Shown here: positions 7,337-15,966 of the stretch, one piece after another
Layout: every line of letters starts with the position of its first letter
Numbering within the stretch: the stretch's first letter is position 1
Assembly: GCF_009765835.1 (NCBI RefSeq)
Contig: NZ_LMUS01000006.1
Location: 682,001 to 746,000 of the forward strand
Length of the DNA stretch: 64,000 nt
Reading direction: 5' to 3'
Source of the DNA: Granulicella sp. L56
GTDB taxonomy: Bacteria > Acidobacteriota > Terriglobia > Terriglobales > Acidobacteriaceae
Notes under the pieces: generated by a model
Seen by the model: only the letters and a program-made list of their open reading frames with translations
The model's database searches: none
Told to the model about the DNA's origin: nothing
Translations under genes and position numbers: made by a program

Positions 7337-9094
7337 TTATGCCCTTACACTCAACCAGTTTCCTCCCCCTGCATAGGACGCCGAAGAAAATACTTCCTCT
7401 CCCTCGGCACCGCTATAAAGCGCGCTTGTTCCTGCAGGCGTAGGCACTGCATTCGTTGGGCCCTGTCGACTCTCTCTTCCGCGACCGTCGCTCTGCTGGG
7501 CCTGCCCATTTTCAGTGCCTCCAGTCCCTCCAAAGGAGTTCCTGAAATCTGTCTCCCCCGCAACCGTTGGCTGAACGACAACCGCGTTCACAGCAACATG
7601 TTCGCTGTGCAGATACGCCGTTAACGAAGGAAGTTCCCGGTGCAACATCTCCTGTCCGGAGGACGAAGCGGTAGACAAGGACGTATTAATCGCGCCACCG
7701 TCCGCCATCTCGGCACGAATCTTAAGCCACCCATGCGTCCCATTGGAAACGCCTACTTCAAGCGACGTGGGGGTGACCATCAAGGTCTTGTGCGCCAGAT
7801 CGGCCGACACTGTCGCATCAGCCGGATTCGAGCCAGTCTGTACCGTTGAAACCGCATGGGAGATCGCGTCCGTCATGTGAAGATTCACCCCAGCATCATG
7901 AGTCAGCGCTCTGCCAGCGACATCTCCAACGATAGGTCCAGTTCCGTCCGACACAGCATGCAACTGTCCGGCAACCGTACCCAACGCCGCCATACTCTGT
8001 ACCTTGGCTTTGTCCTCATCCGGATTGCTTGCGATAACAAATCCCGTCTTTGACGCATCAGCCTCTGTTTTTTGCGAAGCCGCATTTTCAGTTGAGGAAG
8101 ACTCAGACGTCTTCATCTTGCCCTCATCCGGATTTTCCGTATTTGCAGTTTCTTTGCTGCTCTTACTATTTACAGCCACTGCGGTTCCAGCGCTTCGCCC
8201 GGAGGCCGAAGAGAGAATGGGCGACAGCAAATTGGCATCTGAAGCCACTCCCGCTCCAGACTGTTGTCTTCCCATCGGATTCACTATCGCCAGGGCATAA
8301 ACTGCGGTTTGTCCCTCGATCCCAACCACAGCTTGTCCCATTCCGGCCTTTTCAACTGACTTACTTGCTGACTTAGAAGCCTTCTCTGTTTTCACCGACG
8401 CGTCGTGATCCTTAATCATTTTCCTGGCCGAACTTGTCTTCTGACTCTTATCAGGGCTCGAAATCTCGCTCTTGCTTTCAACAACTCGTTGAACAACGCT
8501 GTCCGTCTCGGGAAGCTTTCCGGGGGTAGCACCTTCTGTATCAAGATCCACTTGCCCATCTAGACTGTCCAACGTCTTCCCGTCAGTTACCCCATCTGTT
8601 AACTTCTGGGCATGATCATTTTTGTTCCCCGAAGTAACTGATGAAGTCTGACCGTCCGACATCTCTGACTGAATATCTGTATCCGTTCCTCCACTTAGCT
8701 TCCCACCACTCAGTGGCACTGCGGCGGTTACACTCGAGCTCGTTTTACTCAAAACATGAGCAATTGTTTTTTTTATTCCCAGCGCGGCCAGAAGCACATT
8801 CGCAGAGCCATTTTGGATCTTGCCTGCGGCATTCTCACCGCCTTTCGCCTTTGAATCCGAGACAACGGCGCCCATAGAGGAGCTTTTACCAGAGGTCAGA
8901 ACTTCACTTTCGATCATGGCCATCGGCTTGATCTGATCAGCAACGGGGGACTGCGTTTCACCAGTAAGAGCCGACCCTCCATCAAAGCTTTCGGCGAATG
9001 AGATGCCCAAACTTTCTGTCCGCTCGGAGGAAGCAGACCAGGTGTTCGCCGTATCGGTACCAGGTGATGTCGAAGTTACTGCTGCCATCAGCAT
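7337..9094 (-). CDS. fliK: FliK-like flagellar hook-length control protein
   Basis: FliK is a secreted ruler that sets hook length and triggers the FlhB switch. The 585-residue product is low-complexity for most of its length (Ser, Lys, Thr, Ala, Gly; little aromatic content), as in FliK ruler regions. Near residues 430-510 there is a compact region resembling the Flg_hook C-terminal domain: LEVGVSNGTHGWLKIRAEMA, then LHRELPSLTAYLHSEHVAVN. The tail is Gly/Gln-rich. A GAGG precedes the ATG at good spacing. Primary sequence is poorly conserved in this family, so the call rests on composition, the C-terminal pattern and position between fliJ and flgD. Confidence 0.82.
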   Translation of the reverse strand: MLMAAVTSTSPGTDTANTWSASSERTESLGISFAESFDGGSALTGETQSPVADQIKPMAMIESEVLTSGKSSSMGAVVSDSKAKGGENAAGKIQNGSANVLLAALGIKKTIAHVLSKTSSSVTAAVPLSGGKLSGGTDTDIQSEMSDGQTSSVTSGNKNDHAQKLTDGVTDGKTLDSLDGQVDLDTEGATPGKLPETDSVVQRVVESKSEISSPDKSQKTSSARKMIKDHDASVKTEKASKSASKSVEKAGMGQAVVGIEGQTAVYALAIVNPMGRQQSGAGVASDANLLSPILSSASGRSAGTAVAVNSKSSKETANTENPDEGKMKTSESSSTENAASQKTEADASKTGFVIASNPDEDKAKVQSMAALGTVAGQLHAVSDGTGPIVGDVAGRALTHDAGVNLHMTDAISHAVSTVQTGSNPADATVSADLAHKTLMVTPTSLEVGVSNGTHGWLKIRAEMADGGAINTSLSTASSSGQEMLHRELPSLTAYLHSEHVAVNAVVVQPTVAGETDFRNSFGGTGGTENGQAQQSDGRGRESRQGPTNAVPTPAGTSALYSGAEGEEVFSSASYAGGGNWLSVRA

Positions 9095-9158
9095 GTCTCT
9101 TCCTCTTCCGCTTTACCAACGAAGTGCATTTCATTTGCCAAAGAAGCTGCTGGAAGGA

Positions 9159-9641
9159 TTAGGAGGAACTTATCTCAACCGGCGTCCGCAATTCCTCACG
9201 CGTATCAGACCATCGTTGCCGCGCAAGAAACCGGTCATCCAACGCCGTCTGCATCTTCCTTCCAGCCTCGACTTCCATCTGCGCCTTCGTATTGTCGACG
9301 ACATATTTCATCTGTTCACTCTGCAAACGGCTCGCCACATACTGTCTCCGCGCTTCAGCTTTTAGCATCTCGCGTTGCAACCGAACCTCCTGCAGGCGCT
9401 CCTGTCTCCATTCGGCAATCTCCTGCTGCGTCCGGGCTGCAGCCAGGCCTAAGGGGTCTCCGGCCATCAACGCATCGCGGCCATGAGAGCTCGAGGAACG
9501 CGCTCTCTCCTCCTCGACACCAATTGCCTGCTCCGCTTCGCGAACAGCCATCGCGGCCCGCTCAAGGTCTACCGAACGCATCTCTTCGATGCCTCCGTAC
9601 AACGACATCAGCCTCTTCAACGCCACTAATCTCGAATGCAC
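9159..9641 (-). CDS. fliJ: Flagellar FliJ family protein (export chaperone, coiled coil)
   Basis: FliJ is the central stalk of the FliHIJ export ATPase complex. The 160 residues are almost wholly helical and rich in Glu, Gln, Arg and Ala, forming an antiparallel coiled coil. The start GTG comes two bases after the fliI stop. Identification uses the coiled-coil character, length and location after fliI. FliJ sequences are weakly conserved. Confidence 0.85.
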   Translation of the reverse strand: MHSRLVALKRLMSLYGGIEEMRSVDLERAAMAVREAEQAIGVEEERARSSSSHGRDALMAGDPLGLAAARTQQEIAEWRQERLQEVRLQREMLKAEARRQYVASRLQSEQMKYVVDNTKAQMEVEAGRKMQTALDDRFLARQRWSDTREELRTPVEISSS

Positions 9642-9643
9642 CT

Positions 9644-10969
9644 TTAGAGCTCCATTGCACTCAATCGCGCCACCGTTTGCTCCATCGTCACGCGCTCGTG
9701 ACTTCCCTGCTCAAGAAACTCGCGCAGCCCAGGCATCGCTCGCATCGCCCGATCCAGTTCTTCGTCCGTCCCTGCCTTATAAGCCCCAATGCGAATCAGG
9801 TCCTCCGACCGCGCATGAGCTGCCAGCAATCGACGCGCCAGCGCCGCTTGCGATCGATGCGCCGGTGCCGTAACCGCGGGCATCAACCTGCTCAACGAAT
9901 CCAGAACATCCACGGGCGGATACCATCCTCCAGCCGCCATCGACCTCGACAAAACTACGTGCCCATCCAGAAGCGATCGCACAGCATCCACCACAGGGTC
10001 CTGTTGATCGTCGCCTTCCATCAGTACGGTATAGAACGCCGTAATGCTGCCATTCTGAAAGTTCCCTGCGCGCTCTACAAGCTTTGCCAGCCGCGCAAAT
10101 ACTGAAGGCGTATACCCCTTGCTGGCCGGAGGCTCACCGGCTGCGAGTCCAATCTCCCGTGCCGCCATCGCGTACCGTGTCAGCGAATCCAGCACTAACA
10201 ACACATGCTTGCCACGCGCAGCATAATATTCCGCAACCGCCGTGGCCGCCATCGCCGCGCGCATTCGCAACAACGGGCTTTGGTCCGAAGTAGATACCAG
10301 AACCACCGAGCGTCGACGCCCTTCTTTCCCAAGCGAGTCCTCGACGAACTCGCGCACTTCACGCCCACGCTCCCCTACCAGGCCCACAACCGTAAGGTCG
10401 GCCGCAGTATTGCGCGTCATCATTCCGATCAATGTGCTCTTGCCCACTCCCGATCCGCCAAAGATCCCCACCCTCTGACCGCGTCCCACAGTCAACATTC
10501 CATCGATGACCCGCAGCCCTGTCTGCAACGACTCTTTAATCGGCTCTCTCTCCATCGGGTGCGGTACAGCGCCGTCGAGCGGCCACATCTGCGCCGATCT
10601 GGGAACCGGCATCTCATCGAGAGGCTCACCCAGCGCATTGAAGATGCGCCCCTCCATCTCTTCTCCAACCGCAATCTCTGGAGTCCTCCCAGTCGCCATC
10701 AACGAATCCCCGTAGCGAATCCCCCGTGTCGCCTCAAGTGGCATCGCCAGCACATGTCGCCCGCGAAATCCGATGACCTCTGCGCGATGCCGCCTTCCTT
10801 CTCCGTCCAGAATCTCGCAACACTCGCCTACCGAACATAGAGGCCCTTCCGCCTCGACCGTCTGCTCATTGGCCTCTACGACGCGCCCGCTCCATCGCAA
10901 TGCCGAACGGGTAGCTAGTTGGGTAAAGTACGATCCAAGCATTTTCTGCGCCGGCATCTCATGCACCAT
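9644..10969 (-). CDS. fliI: Flagellum-specific ATP synthase FliI
   Basis: Hexameric ATPase that powers substrate unloading at the flagellar export gate; homologous to F1 beta. It has 441 residues. The Walker A motif GGSGVGKST is at about 171-179. The arginine-rich loop GLVGERGREVREFVEDSLG follows, and Walker B is in HVLLVLDSLTRYAMAAREI. The catalytic-core sequence AAGEPPASKGYTPSVFARLA is the FliI/YscN signature that distinguishes it from F-type ATPases. The start ATG overlaps the fliH stop (TAATG). Two nearby in-frame ATGs (codons 5 and 10) are alternatives. Confidence 0.97.
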   Translation of the reverse strand: MVHEMPAQKMLGSYFTQLATRSALRWSGRVVEANEQTVEAEGPLCSVGECCEILDGEGRRHRAEVIGFRGRHVLAMPLEATRGIRYGDSLMATGRTPEIAVGEEMEGRIFNALGEPLDEMPVPRSAQMWPLDGAVPHPMEREPIKESLQTGLRVIDGMLTVGRGQRVGIFGGSGVGKSTLIGMMTRNTAADLTVVGLVGERGREVREFVEDSLGKEGRRRSVVLVSTSDQSPLLRMRAAMAATAVAEYYAARGKHVLLVLDSLTRYAMAAREIGLAAGEPPASKGYTPSVFARLAKLVERAGNFQNGSITAFYTVLMEGDDQQDPVVDAVRSLLDGHVVLSRSMAAGGWYPPVDVLDSLSRLMPAVTAPAHRSQAALARRLLAAHARSEDLIRIGAYKAGTDEELDRAMRAMPGLREFLEQGSHERVTMEQTVARLSAMEL

Positions 10970-11721
10970 TAAGCGGGCCTCTGCTGCAAAAGATCGAAGA
11001 ACCCCTTTTCAATCTCCTCCAACTGCGCACTCACACCGAGCTCCACTTTCCCCACGGATGTTTCAAGAACGCATTCGCCGATGCCCAGCCGTTCATCTCC
11101 CATCAGTTGCACCCTCGATTTTGTCTCCATCACAAGCGCGTCCTTCCATCGCTCCAACTCGGCAGCAGGAACGCGCAACTCCATCGTGCTGTTGTCGGCA
11201 ACTTTATCCAGCACAACGCGCACGGCAGCAGTCAGGAGCAAGGGATCGAGCTTTGCCTCGCGATGCAGAATACGCTCTGCAATCGCAAGAGCCAGCTTCA
11301 CAACTTCAGCCTCTACGGCGATGAAGTAGCGCTTGCGTTCCTCTGCAAACTTCTCACAAACGTGAGCCACGCGAGCGCGTTCCGCTGCCACGCTCTCGCT
11401 CAACTCTGCTTCCCACTGCTCCCGCGATTCAATTCGCGCCTCGCCACGAACCCTCTCAAGCTGTGCCTCGAATTCCAGTTGCTGCAGCTTCAACTGATGC
11501 GTTAACTCTTCAACCTGTTCCTGCGTGTAAACCTCGGCCGCATCAAAAACCTGTACCGCGTCCAAATTCTGCGCGGGAGAAGTTCCAGGCTCACTCACCG
11601 CATGAAACTCAAGCCGGGAGATGTCATTTCTTTTACGAGTTCCGTTGATCGGCCTCTCAGGCATACCTGGCAAAGCATTGTTCGCACGTCCATTGCTCGC
11701 GTCCTCAGATAGCGAGATCAT
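10969..11721 (-). CDS. fliH: Flagellar assembly protein FliH
   Basis: FliH is the regulator and peripheral stalk of the FliI ATPase. The 250 residues have a polar, poorly conserved N-terminal third. A Gln/Glu-rich coiled coil follows (about 75-125). The FliH/V-ATPase E-like C-terminal domain has VEAEVVKLALAIAERILHRE and the late motif VLETSVGKVELGVSAQLEEI. It overlaps fliG by 17 bases upstream and fliI by one base downstream. Confidence 0.93.
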   Translation of the reverse strand: MISLSEDASNGRANNALPGMPERPINGTRKRNDISRLEFHAVSEPGTSPAQNLDAVQVFDAAEVYTQEQVEELTHQLKLQQLEFEAQLERVRGEARIESREQWEAELSESVAAERARVAHVCEKFAEERKRYFIAVEAEVVKLALAIAERILHREAKLDPLLLTAAVRVVLDKVADNSTMELRVPAAELERWKDALVMETKSRVQLMGDERLGIGECVLETSVGKVELGVSAQLEEIEKGFFDLLQQRPA

Positions 11722-12793
11722 CGTCGACCTCCATCTTCAGAATCATGCGGCCTTCGCCTTCAAGTTGACGCGCCAGCGCCAGCAGTTCCTGTTGCGCGTG
11801 ATTGACCTCCTTCAAACGCACCGGGCCCATCACCTCCATGTCTTCCTTGAGCATCTCGACCGCACGAGAACTCATCGCCTTGAACAGATGCGACTTGACG
11901 TTGTCGCGTCCGCCCTTGAGCGCCAGCGCCAACACCTTCTTGTCCGCGGCCGCGACAAACTCGCGAATGCTCTCCGGCGGAACGGTCACAAGATCCTCAA
12001 ACGTAAACATCAGGTTCCTGATCCCGATGGCGAGCTGCGGTTCATCGTGCTCGATCTCCTCAAGAATTCCCTTACTCTCGATCTGGTCCAGGCGATTCAA
12101 CAATTCCGCCACAGCCTTGAAGCCGGAGTAGGATTTTCTTCCAGACGATCCGGCTCCTTCCATTCGCTTGTGCAACACCAGGGCGACGGTCTGCGCCATC
12201 TCCGGCGAGAACTGCCGCATCTCCGCCAGTCTGCGCACGACATCGACTCGCATCTGCCCATGCAGGCTCATCAACACCGCCGATCCTCGCTTTGCATCGA
12301 GATGCGCCAGCACCAGCGCAATCGTCTGCGGATGCTCCGTCTCCAGAAACTTGCTCAAATGTTGCGGATCCATCTTCTGCAACATCGCCATATCGCCATT
12401 GGTCCGCTCGCGGATCTTCTTCACCTGCGCCAGAAGATCTTCAGCCTTGCTCGACCCGAACGCCTCGGTCAACAGCTTCAGTGCATACTCCGGACCGCCC
12501 CGCACCATGTACTGCTGCGTCTCCAGCAGACCGTAGAACTCCGTCAGCACCTGCGTCAGCTGCTGCGCGGGAATCTCTCCCAGGCGCGTAATCTCCTCCG
12601 TCACGCGCCGGACATCCGCCTCCGACAAACTCAGGAAAAGTGTCTTCGCCAACTCATCGCCAAGCGCCACCATCAGGATCGCGGCCTTCCGCAAACCCGG
12701 TATCTCCGCCGGCGCAAACCCCGACTCCGCCGGCAACAACAGCGGATTATGCCGCACGCTCTCAGCCTCACGCATCTGCATCGCTGCACCCAT
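11705..12793 (-). CDS. fliG: Flagellar motor switch protein FliG
   Basis: Rotor protein that joins the MS ring and the C ring and carries the torque helix. The product is 362 residues. A short polar extension precedes the FliG N-domain (GLRKAAILMVALGDELAKTL). The middle domain carries the EHPQT motif (FLETEHPQTIALVLAHLD). The C-domain has charged torque-helix residues near KKVLALALKGGRDNVKSHLF and LKEDMEVMGPVRLKEVNHAQ. The ATG shares one base with the fliF stop; a GTG one codon earlier is also possible. Confidence 0.97.
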   Translation of the reverse strand: MGAAMQMREAESVRHNPLLLPAESGFAPAEIPGLRKAAILMVALGDELAKTLFLSLSEADVRRVTEEITRLGEIPAQQLTQVLTEFYGLLETQQYMVRGGPEYALKLLTEAFGSSKAEDLLAQVKKIRERTNGDMAMLQKMDPQHLSKFLETEHPQTIALVLAHLDAKRGSAVLMSLHGQMRVDVVRRLAEMRQFSPEMAQTVALVLHKRMEGAGSSGRKSYSGFKAVAELLNRLDQIESKGILEEIEHDEPQLAIGIRNLMFTFEDLVTVPPESIREFVAAADKKVLALALKGGRDNVKSHLFKAMSSRAVEMLKEDMEVMGPVRLKEVNHAQQELLALARQLEGEGRMILKMEVDDDLAI

Positions 12794-14592
12794 CACTCAC
12801 CGTCCTCCGTCGATCCGATCCATGCTTCAAGCAACCGCGTGCTCTGCGTCGGCTCCCGCCGAATATGCTCGGAGACATAATCGAAGATTCCCTGTTGTTG
12901 GCGTTGTGCTCTACTCCTCACCTGCAGTGGAATTGGATCCTCTCCCTCATCCAATTTCCATTCCGGCTCTGCGGGCAACATCCGTTCCTGCTGATTGCCT
13001 AAGTCAACAGAGGCATTCGCACCAGCCGTCAGCAACAACGGCTCGCGCAGTGTAGCCGCCACCTGTCTCCCCACGGGACGCAGCACAAACAGCACCAACA
13101 GCACGCCGCAGATTCCTATCACCACAGTCCGCATCATTCCTGGCTGCGACATCGCAAGCGTGCGTGCTCCCTGCATCACACTATCCAGCAATGGCGGCTT
13201 CATCTCTGGAAAGTTTGTACTGAAGCTGATGTTTTCCATCACCACCTGGTCTCCTCGCCGTGCATCATAGCCGACCGCTGCCTGTGCCAGTTGTTCGAGC
13301 CTGCGCATCTCGTCCGCGCTTCGCGGCTTCCAAGCCGTATGCTCCAGCTTCCCTGTACCCTCCGTCATCGCCCGATCATTGACCACGACTGCTGCCGTCA
13401 CTCGTCGCACTCGCCCCGGCCCTTCTTCCGAGTGCAGCAGATGCTTCGTCACTCCATAGGTCCCGTTCTCTTCCTGAATGCTCTGATCGCGCCCATTTCC
13501 CTGCTGCGGATACACCGGCAGCGCCTGCTTCTGCAACAACGGAGGAGTTCCCGGAGCTGCCGCAGCCTGCGATCCCGCAACGGAACCCGCGGGAGCACCC
13601 GCCGGAGAGTTGCTCGCCGTCCCCGGAACCCCCGACGCCTTCTCCGTCGGCAAAGCCGAGACCTCTTCCTTCTTCTGCATGCTCAACGTTGCCGTCTGAC
13701 TTGGGTCGTAGACTTCGTCGGTCCGCTCCTCGCTGCCTTCGTCGTAACTCACATTCACCGTTGCGCGAACGTTGTCGCGGCCAGCGAGAGGCTCGAGCAT
13801 CGCGACCAGCTTCGCCTCCATCTCCTGTTCCGCCTCGTCTTTGCTGGCGTCGCCCGACTTCGGTTTTAGATTCGCCCTTCCATCGGCATCGACCAGTGTC
13901 ACCTGGTCCGGACTCAAATTCTCCACGGCTCCCGCCACCAGGCTGCGAATCGCATCGGCCTGCTCCGGATCGACCGTTGATCGCCGCAACTTCAAAACCA
14001 CCGAGGCCTTTGCCGCCTTCTCCTCCGACACAAACAAGCTCTGTTGCGGCAACACCAGATGCACCCGCGCCGACCGAACAACATCGAGCGTCTCGATGGT
14101 GTGCTCCAACTCGCCTTCAAGTGCACGCTGATAGTTCACGCGCTCATCGAATTCGCTTCCCACCCAGTTCGGCTTGTCGAACAGCTCAAACCCCAGCCGC
14201 CCTGTCTGCGGCATCCCCTTCGCTGCAACCTCCATGCGTGCCTTGTCCAACATATCCGCAGGCACTTCGATGCCTGTGCCATCCGCCGTCATCTGAAAAG
14301 AAATTCCCGCGGCCGCAAGCTCCTGCGACACCTGCTGCGTATCTTTGCCGTCAAGCCCGCTGAACAGCACCCGCCAATCCGGACGCTGCGCAAACCACAT
14401 CATCCCCACACAGGCCGCAGCCAGAAATGCAGCCGATGCAATCAGCCACGTCCGCTTGCCCACCGGCATCGCCATCAGCCGCTGCTGCATCGCCGACGCC
14501 ATCGCCGCCGCTCTATCCACCAGCCCATCGCCGGAAGCCCCGGCAACGCGCTGCCCGGTCTTCTCCAGCCCTGCCCGCTCTATCTCAGCCAT
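12793..14592 (-). CDS. fliF: Flagellar M-ring protein FliF
   Basis: Forms the MS ring in the inner membrane. The 599 residues have a transmembrane helix near the N-terminus (WLIASAAFLAAACVGMMWFA). The ring-building motifs start at VLFSGLDGKDTQQVSQELAA, and the secretin-like region contains ARVHLVLPQQSLFVSEEKAA. A long low-complexity Pro/Ala/Gly insert follows (about 315-360), and a second transmembrane helix lies near residue 490 (VVIGICGVLLVLFVL). A short cytoplasmic tail that binds FliG ends the protein. The stop overlaps the fliG start. Confidence 0.97.
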   Translation of the reverse strand: MAEIERAGLEKTGQRVAGASGDGLVDRAAAMASAMQQRLMAMPVGKRTWLIASAAFLAAACVGMMWFAQRPDWRVLFSGLDGKDTQQVSQELAAAGISFQMTADGTGIEVPADMLDKARMEVAAKGMPQTGRLGFELFDKPNWVGSEFDERVNYQRALEGELEHTIETLDVVRSARVHLVLPQQSLFVSEEKAAKASVVLKLRRSTVDPEQADAIRSLVAGAVENLSPDQVTLVDADGRANLKPKSGDASKDEAEQEMEAKLVAMLEPLAGRDNVRATVNVSYDEGSEERTDEVYDPSQTATLSMQKKEEVSALPTEKASGVPGTASNSPAGAPAGSVAGSQAAAAPGTPPLLQKQALPVYPQQGNGRDQSIQEENGTYGVTKHLLHSEEGPGRVRRVTAAVVVNDRAMTEGTGKLEHTAWKPRSADEMRRLEQLAQAAVGYDARRGDQVVMENISFSTNFPEMKPPLLDSVMQGARTLAMSQPGMMRTVVIGICGVLLVLFVLRPVGRQVAATLREPLLLTAGANASVDLGNQQERMLPAEPEWKLDEGEDPIPLQVRSRAQRQQQGIFDYVSEHIRREPTQSTRLLEAWIGSTEDGE

Positions 14593-14619
14593 CTCGCCTC
14601 AGCATTCCTTCAATTTCGT

Positions 14620-14946
14620 TTAGAACTGCATGCCCATCATCTGCTGGTACGCCGCGACGGCCTTGTTCCTCACCTGCAACGTCAGCTCAAAGGCCATGTC
14701 GGCCTTCTGCGTCGCAATCATCGCGTCGTGGATCTCGACACCCTGACCTGTCAGCAATCCCGTCACGGCATCGCTCGCCTTTTTGTCGAGCGCGCTGGTC
14801 TGCTGCACCATCGTCTGAAACATCCCGGCAAACGGTACTGTTGCACTGTTGGCCGCTGCATTCGTTGCCGTGTCCAGAAAGCCATCTGCCCCAGCCGCGC
14901 CCTGGGCGCTGCTCATCACGCTTGCGATTGTTCCGGCATCCATCAT
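14620..14946 (-). CDS. fliE: Flagellar hook-basal body complex protein FliE
   Basis: FliE connects the MS ring to the rod and is the first substrate exported. The 108 residues have the C-terminal family pattern VEIHDAMIATQKADMAFELT followed by LQVRNKAVAAYQQMMGMQF, essentially the textbook FliE ending. The N-terminus is Ala/Gly-rich. A GAGAGG precedes tandem ATG codons. It lies 23 bases after flgC and 27 before fliF. Confidence 0.95.
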   Translation of the reverse strand: MMDAGTIASVMSSAQGAAGADGFLDTATNAAANSATVPFAGMFQTMVQQTSALDKKASDAVTGLLTGQGVEIHDAMIATQKADMAFELTLQVRNKAVAAYQQMMGMQF

Positions 14947-14969
14947 TGCTCAAACCTCTCTCGTCTTCC

Positions 14970-15494
14970 CTATTTCAAAATGTCTAGCGACGACCCAACC
15001 ATGTTCTTCTCTGCCTGCACCGCGGAGGCGTTCATCCCATACGACCGCGTCGCTCCCATCAGGTCCGTCATCTCCGTCAGCGGATTAATATCGGGATAAG
15101 CCACAAACCCATCCGGCCCGGCATCAGGATGCTGCGGATCATATCTGCGCAGCGGAGCGCTCTGGTCCGCAATCACACCTGTCACCGCGACTCCACCAGG
15201 CGCTCCATTCGAAGCGGTCACATCACTCGAAAGATCATTCGTAAAGCCGCTGCTAAAGCCAGTATCAAAACCACCTAAGCCATCGCTCGTACCTTCGTTC
15301 ATCTGGCTCATCAGTGAACTCTGAAAGCTTCCGCCCCCCTCCGCTTCAAACACCACATGGTGCCGCTGGTACGGGCCGCCCTCCGGAGTCCGCGTCGTCT
15401 CCGCGTTTGCCATATTCGAAGCAACCACCTCAGCCCGAACCCGCTCAGCCTTCAGCGCCGACGCGCTCACATCCATCACGCCAAAAAGATTCAT
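14970..15494 (-). CDS. flgC: Flagellar basal-body rod protein FlgC
   Basis: Proximal rod subunit. The 174 residues start MNLFGVMDVSASALKAERVR with the motif VVASNMANAETTRTPEGGPY, and end with NPLTEMTDLMGATRSYGMNA then SAVQAEKNMVGSSLDIL, all typical of FlgC. The middle has a Ser/Gly-rich insert of about 45 residues (roughly 65-110) that makes it longer than enteric FlgC (134). It follows flgB after three bases. Confidence 0.95.
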   Translation of the reverse strand: MNLFGVMDVSASALKAERVRAEVVASNMANAETTRTPEGGPYQRHHVVFEAEGGGSFQSSLMSQMNEGTSDGLGGFDTGFSSGFTNDLSSDVTASNGAPGGVAVTGVIADQSAPLRRYDPQHPDAGPDGFVAYPDINPLTEMTDLMGATRSYGMNASAVQAEKNMVGSSLDILK

Positions 15495-15497
15495 CGC

Positions 15498-15860
15498 TTA
15501 CTTCGCCTCCGCGTGAATCGCATCCATCACATTGGTGAACTGTTGCTTCAACAGCTCCACGCCCATCCGAAACTGCAACTGTGACTTAGCCATTTGCATT
15601 CCTTCGCGGTCCATCGAGACGTTGTTCCCATCGGGCCGCGCAACCAAACCATCGACATCCTGCACCTCTGCACCTGCACCAAAGTCTTTCTCCGCGCTGC
15701 CATTCATCTGCTGCAAAAACTGTTGCTCAAAGTTGAAGCCCTCGGTCTTATAACCCGGCGTATCGACGTTGGCCATATTGCTGGCAGTTAACTTCATCTG
15801 CTCGCTAGTTAGGTCCAGGTATTTGTTCAACGCATCGCCCGTCGGCGTCATCACGTCCAT
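15498..15860 (-). CDS. flgB: Flagellar basal-body rod protein FlgB
   Basis: Proximal rod subunit; first gene of the main flagellar operon. From the chosen ATG it is 120 residues, with LTASNMANVDTPGYKTEGFN near the N-terminus and FRMGVELLKQQFTNVMDAI at the C-terminus, as in the family. A GTG five codons upstream is the alternative. The chosen ATG has GGAG nine bases before it. It also lies 16 bases after the start site predicted from the upstream sigma-54 promoter, which would place that GTG practically at +1. Confidence 0.94.
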   Translation of the reverse strand: MDVMTPTGDALNKYLDLTSEQMKLTASNMANVDTPGYKTEGFNFEQQFLQQMNGSAEKDFGAGAEVQDVDGLVARPDGNNVSMDREGMQMAKSQLQFRMGVELLKQQFTNVMDAIHAEAK

Positions 15861-15886
15861 GCTCGTCATCTCCACGCGATTACCTA

Positions 15887-15903
15887 TGCAGTCCGGGTTC
15901 CAA
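15887..15903 (-). promoter_or_regulatory. Sigma-54 (-24/-12) promoter of the flgB operon
   Basis: On the minus strand the element is TTGGAACCCGGACTGCA. GG and GC are separated by exactly ten bases, and the flanks match the YTGGCACG-N4-TTGCA consensus well. The predicted +1 is near 15,876, leaving a 16-base leader with GGAG before flgB. It lies just after a terminator and next to a gene for a sigma-54 activator, which greatly raises its plausibility. Confidence 0.72.
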
Positions 15904-15908
15904 ACAAA

Positions 15909-15930
15909 AGCGCCCTCGGATGAGAGCGCT
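15909..15930 (-). terminator. Rho-independent terminator after the sigma-54 regulator gene
   Basis: The minus-strand RNA can form a 9-base-pair stem (AGCGCUCUC with GAGGGCGCU, one G-U pair) with a 4-base loop, followed by UUUUGUUU. It separates the regulator transcript from the flgB operon promoter a few bases further on. Confidence 0.7.
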
Positions 15931-15966
15931 CTTATCTATCGGCAGATCTTCGCATTTCTTCAACTC

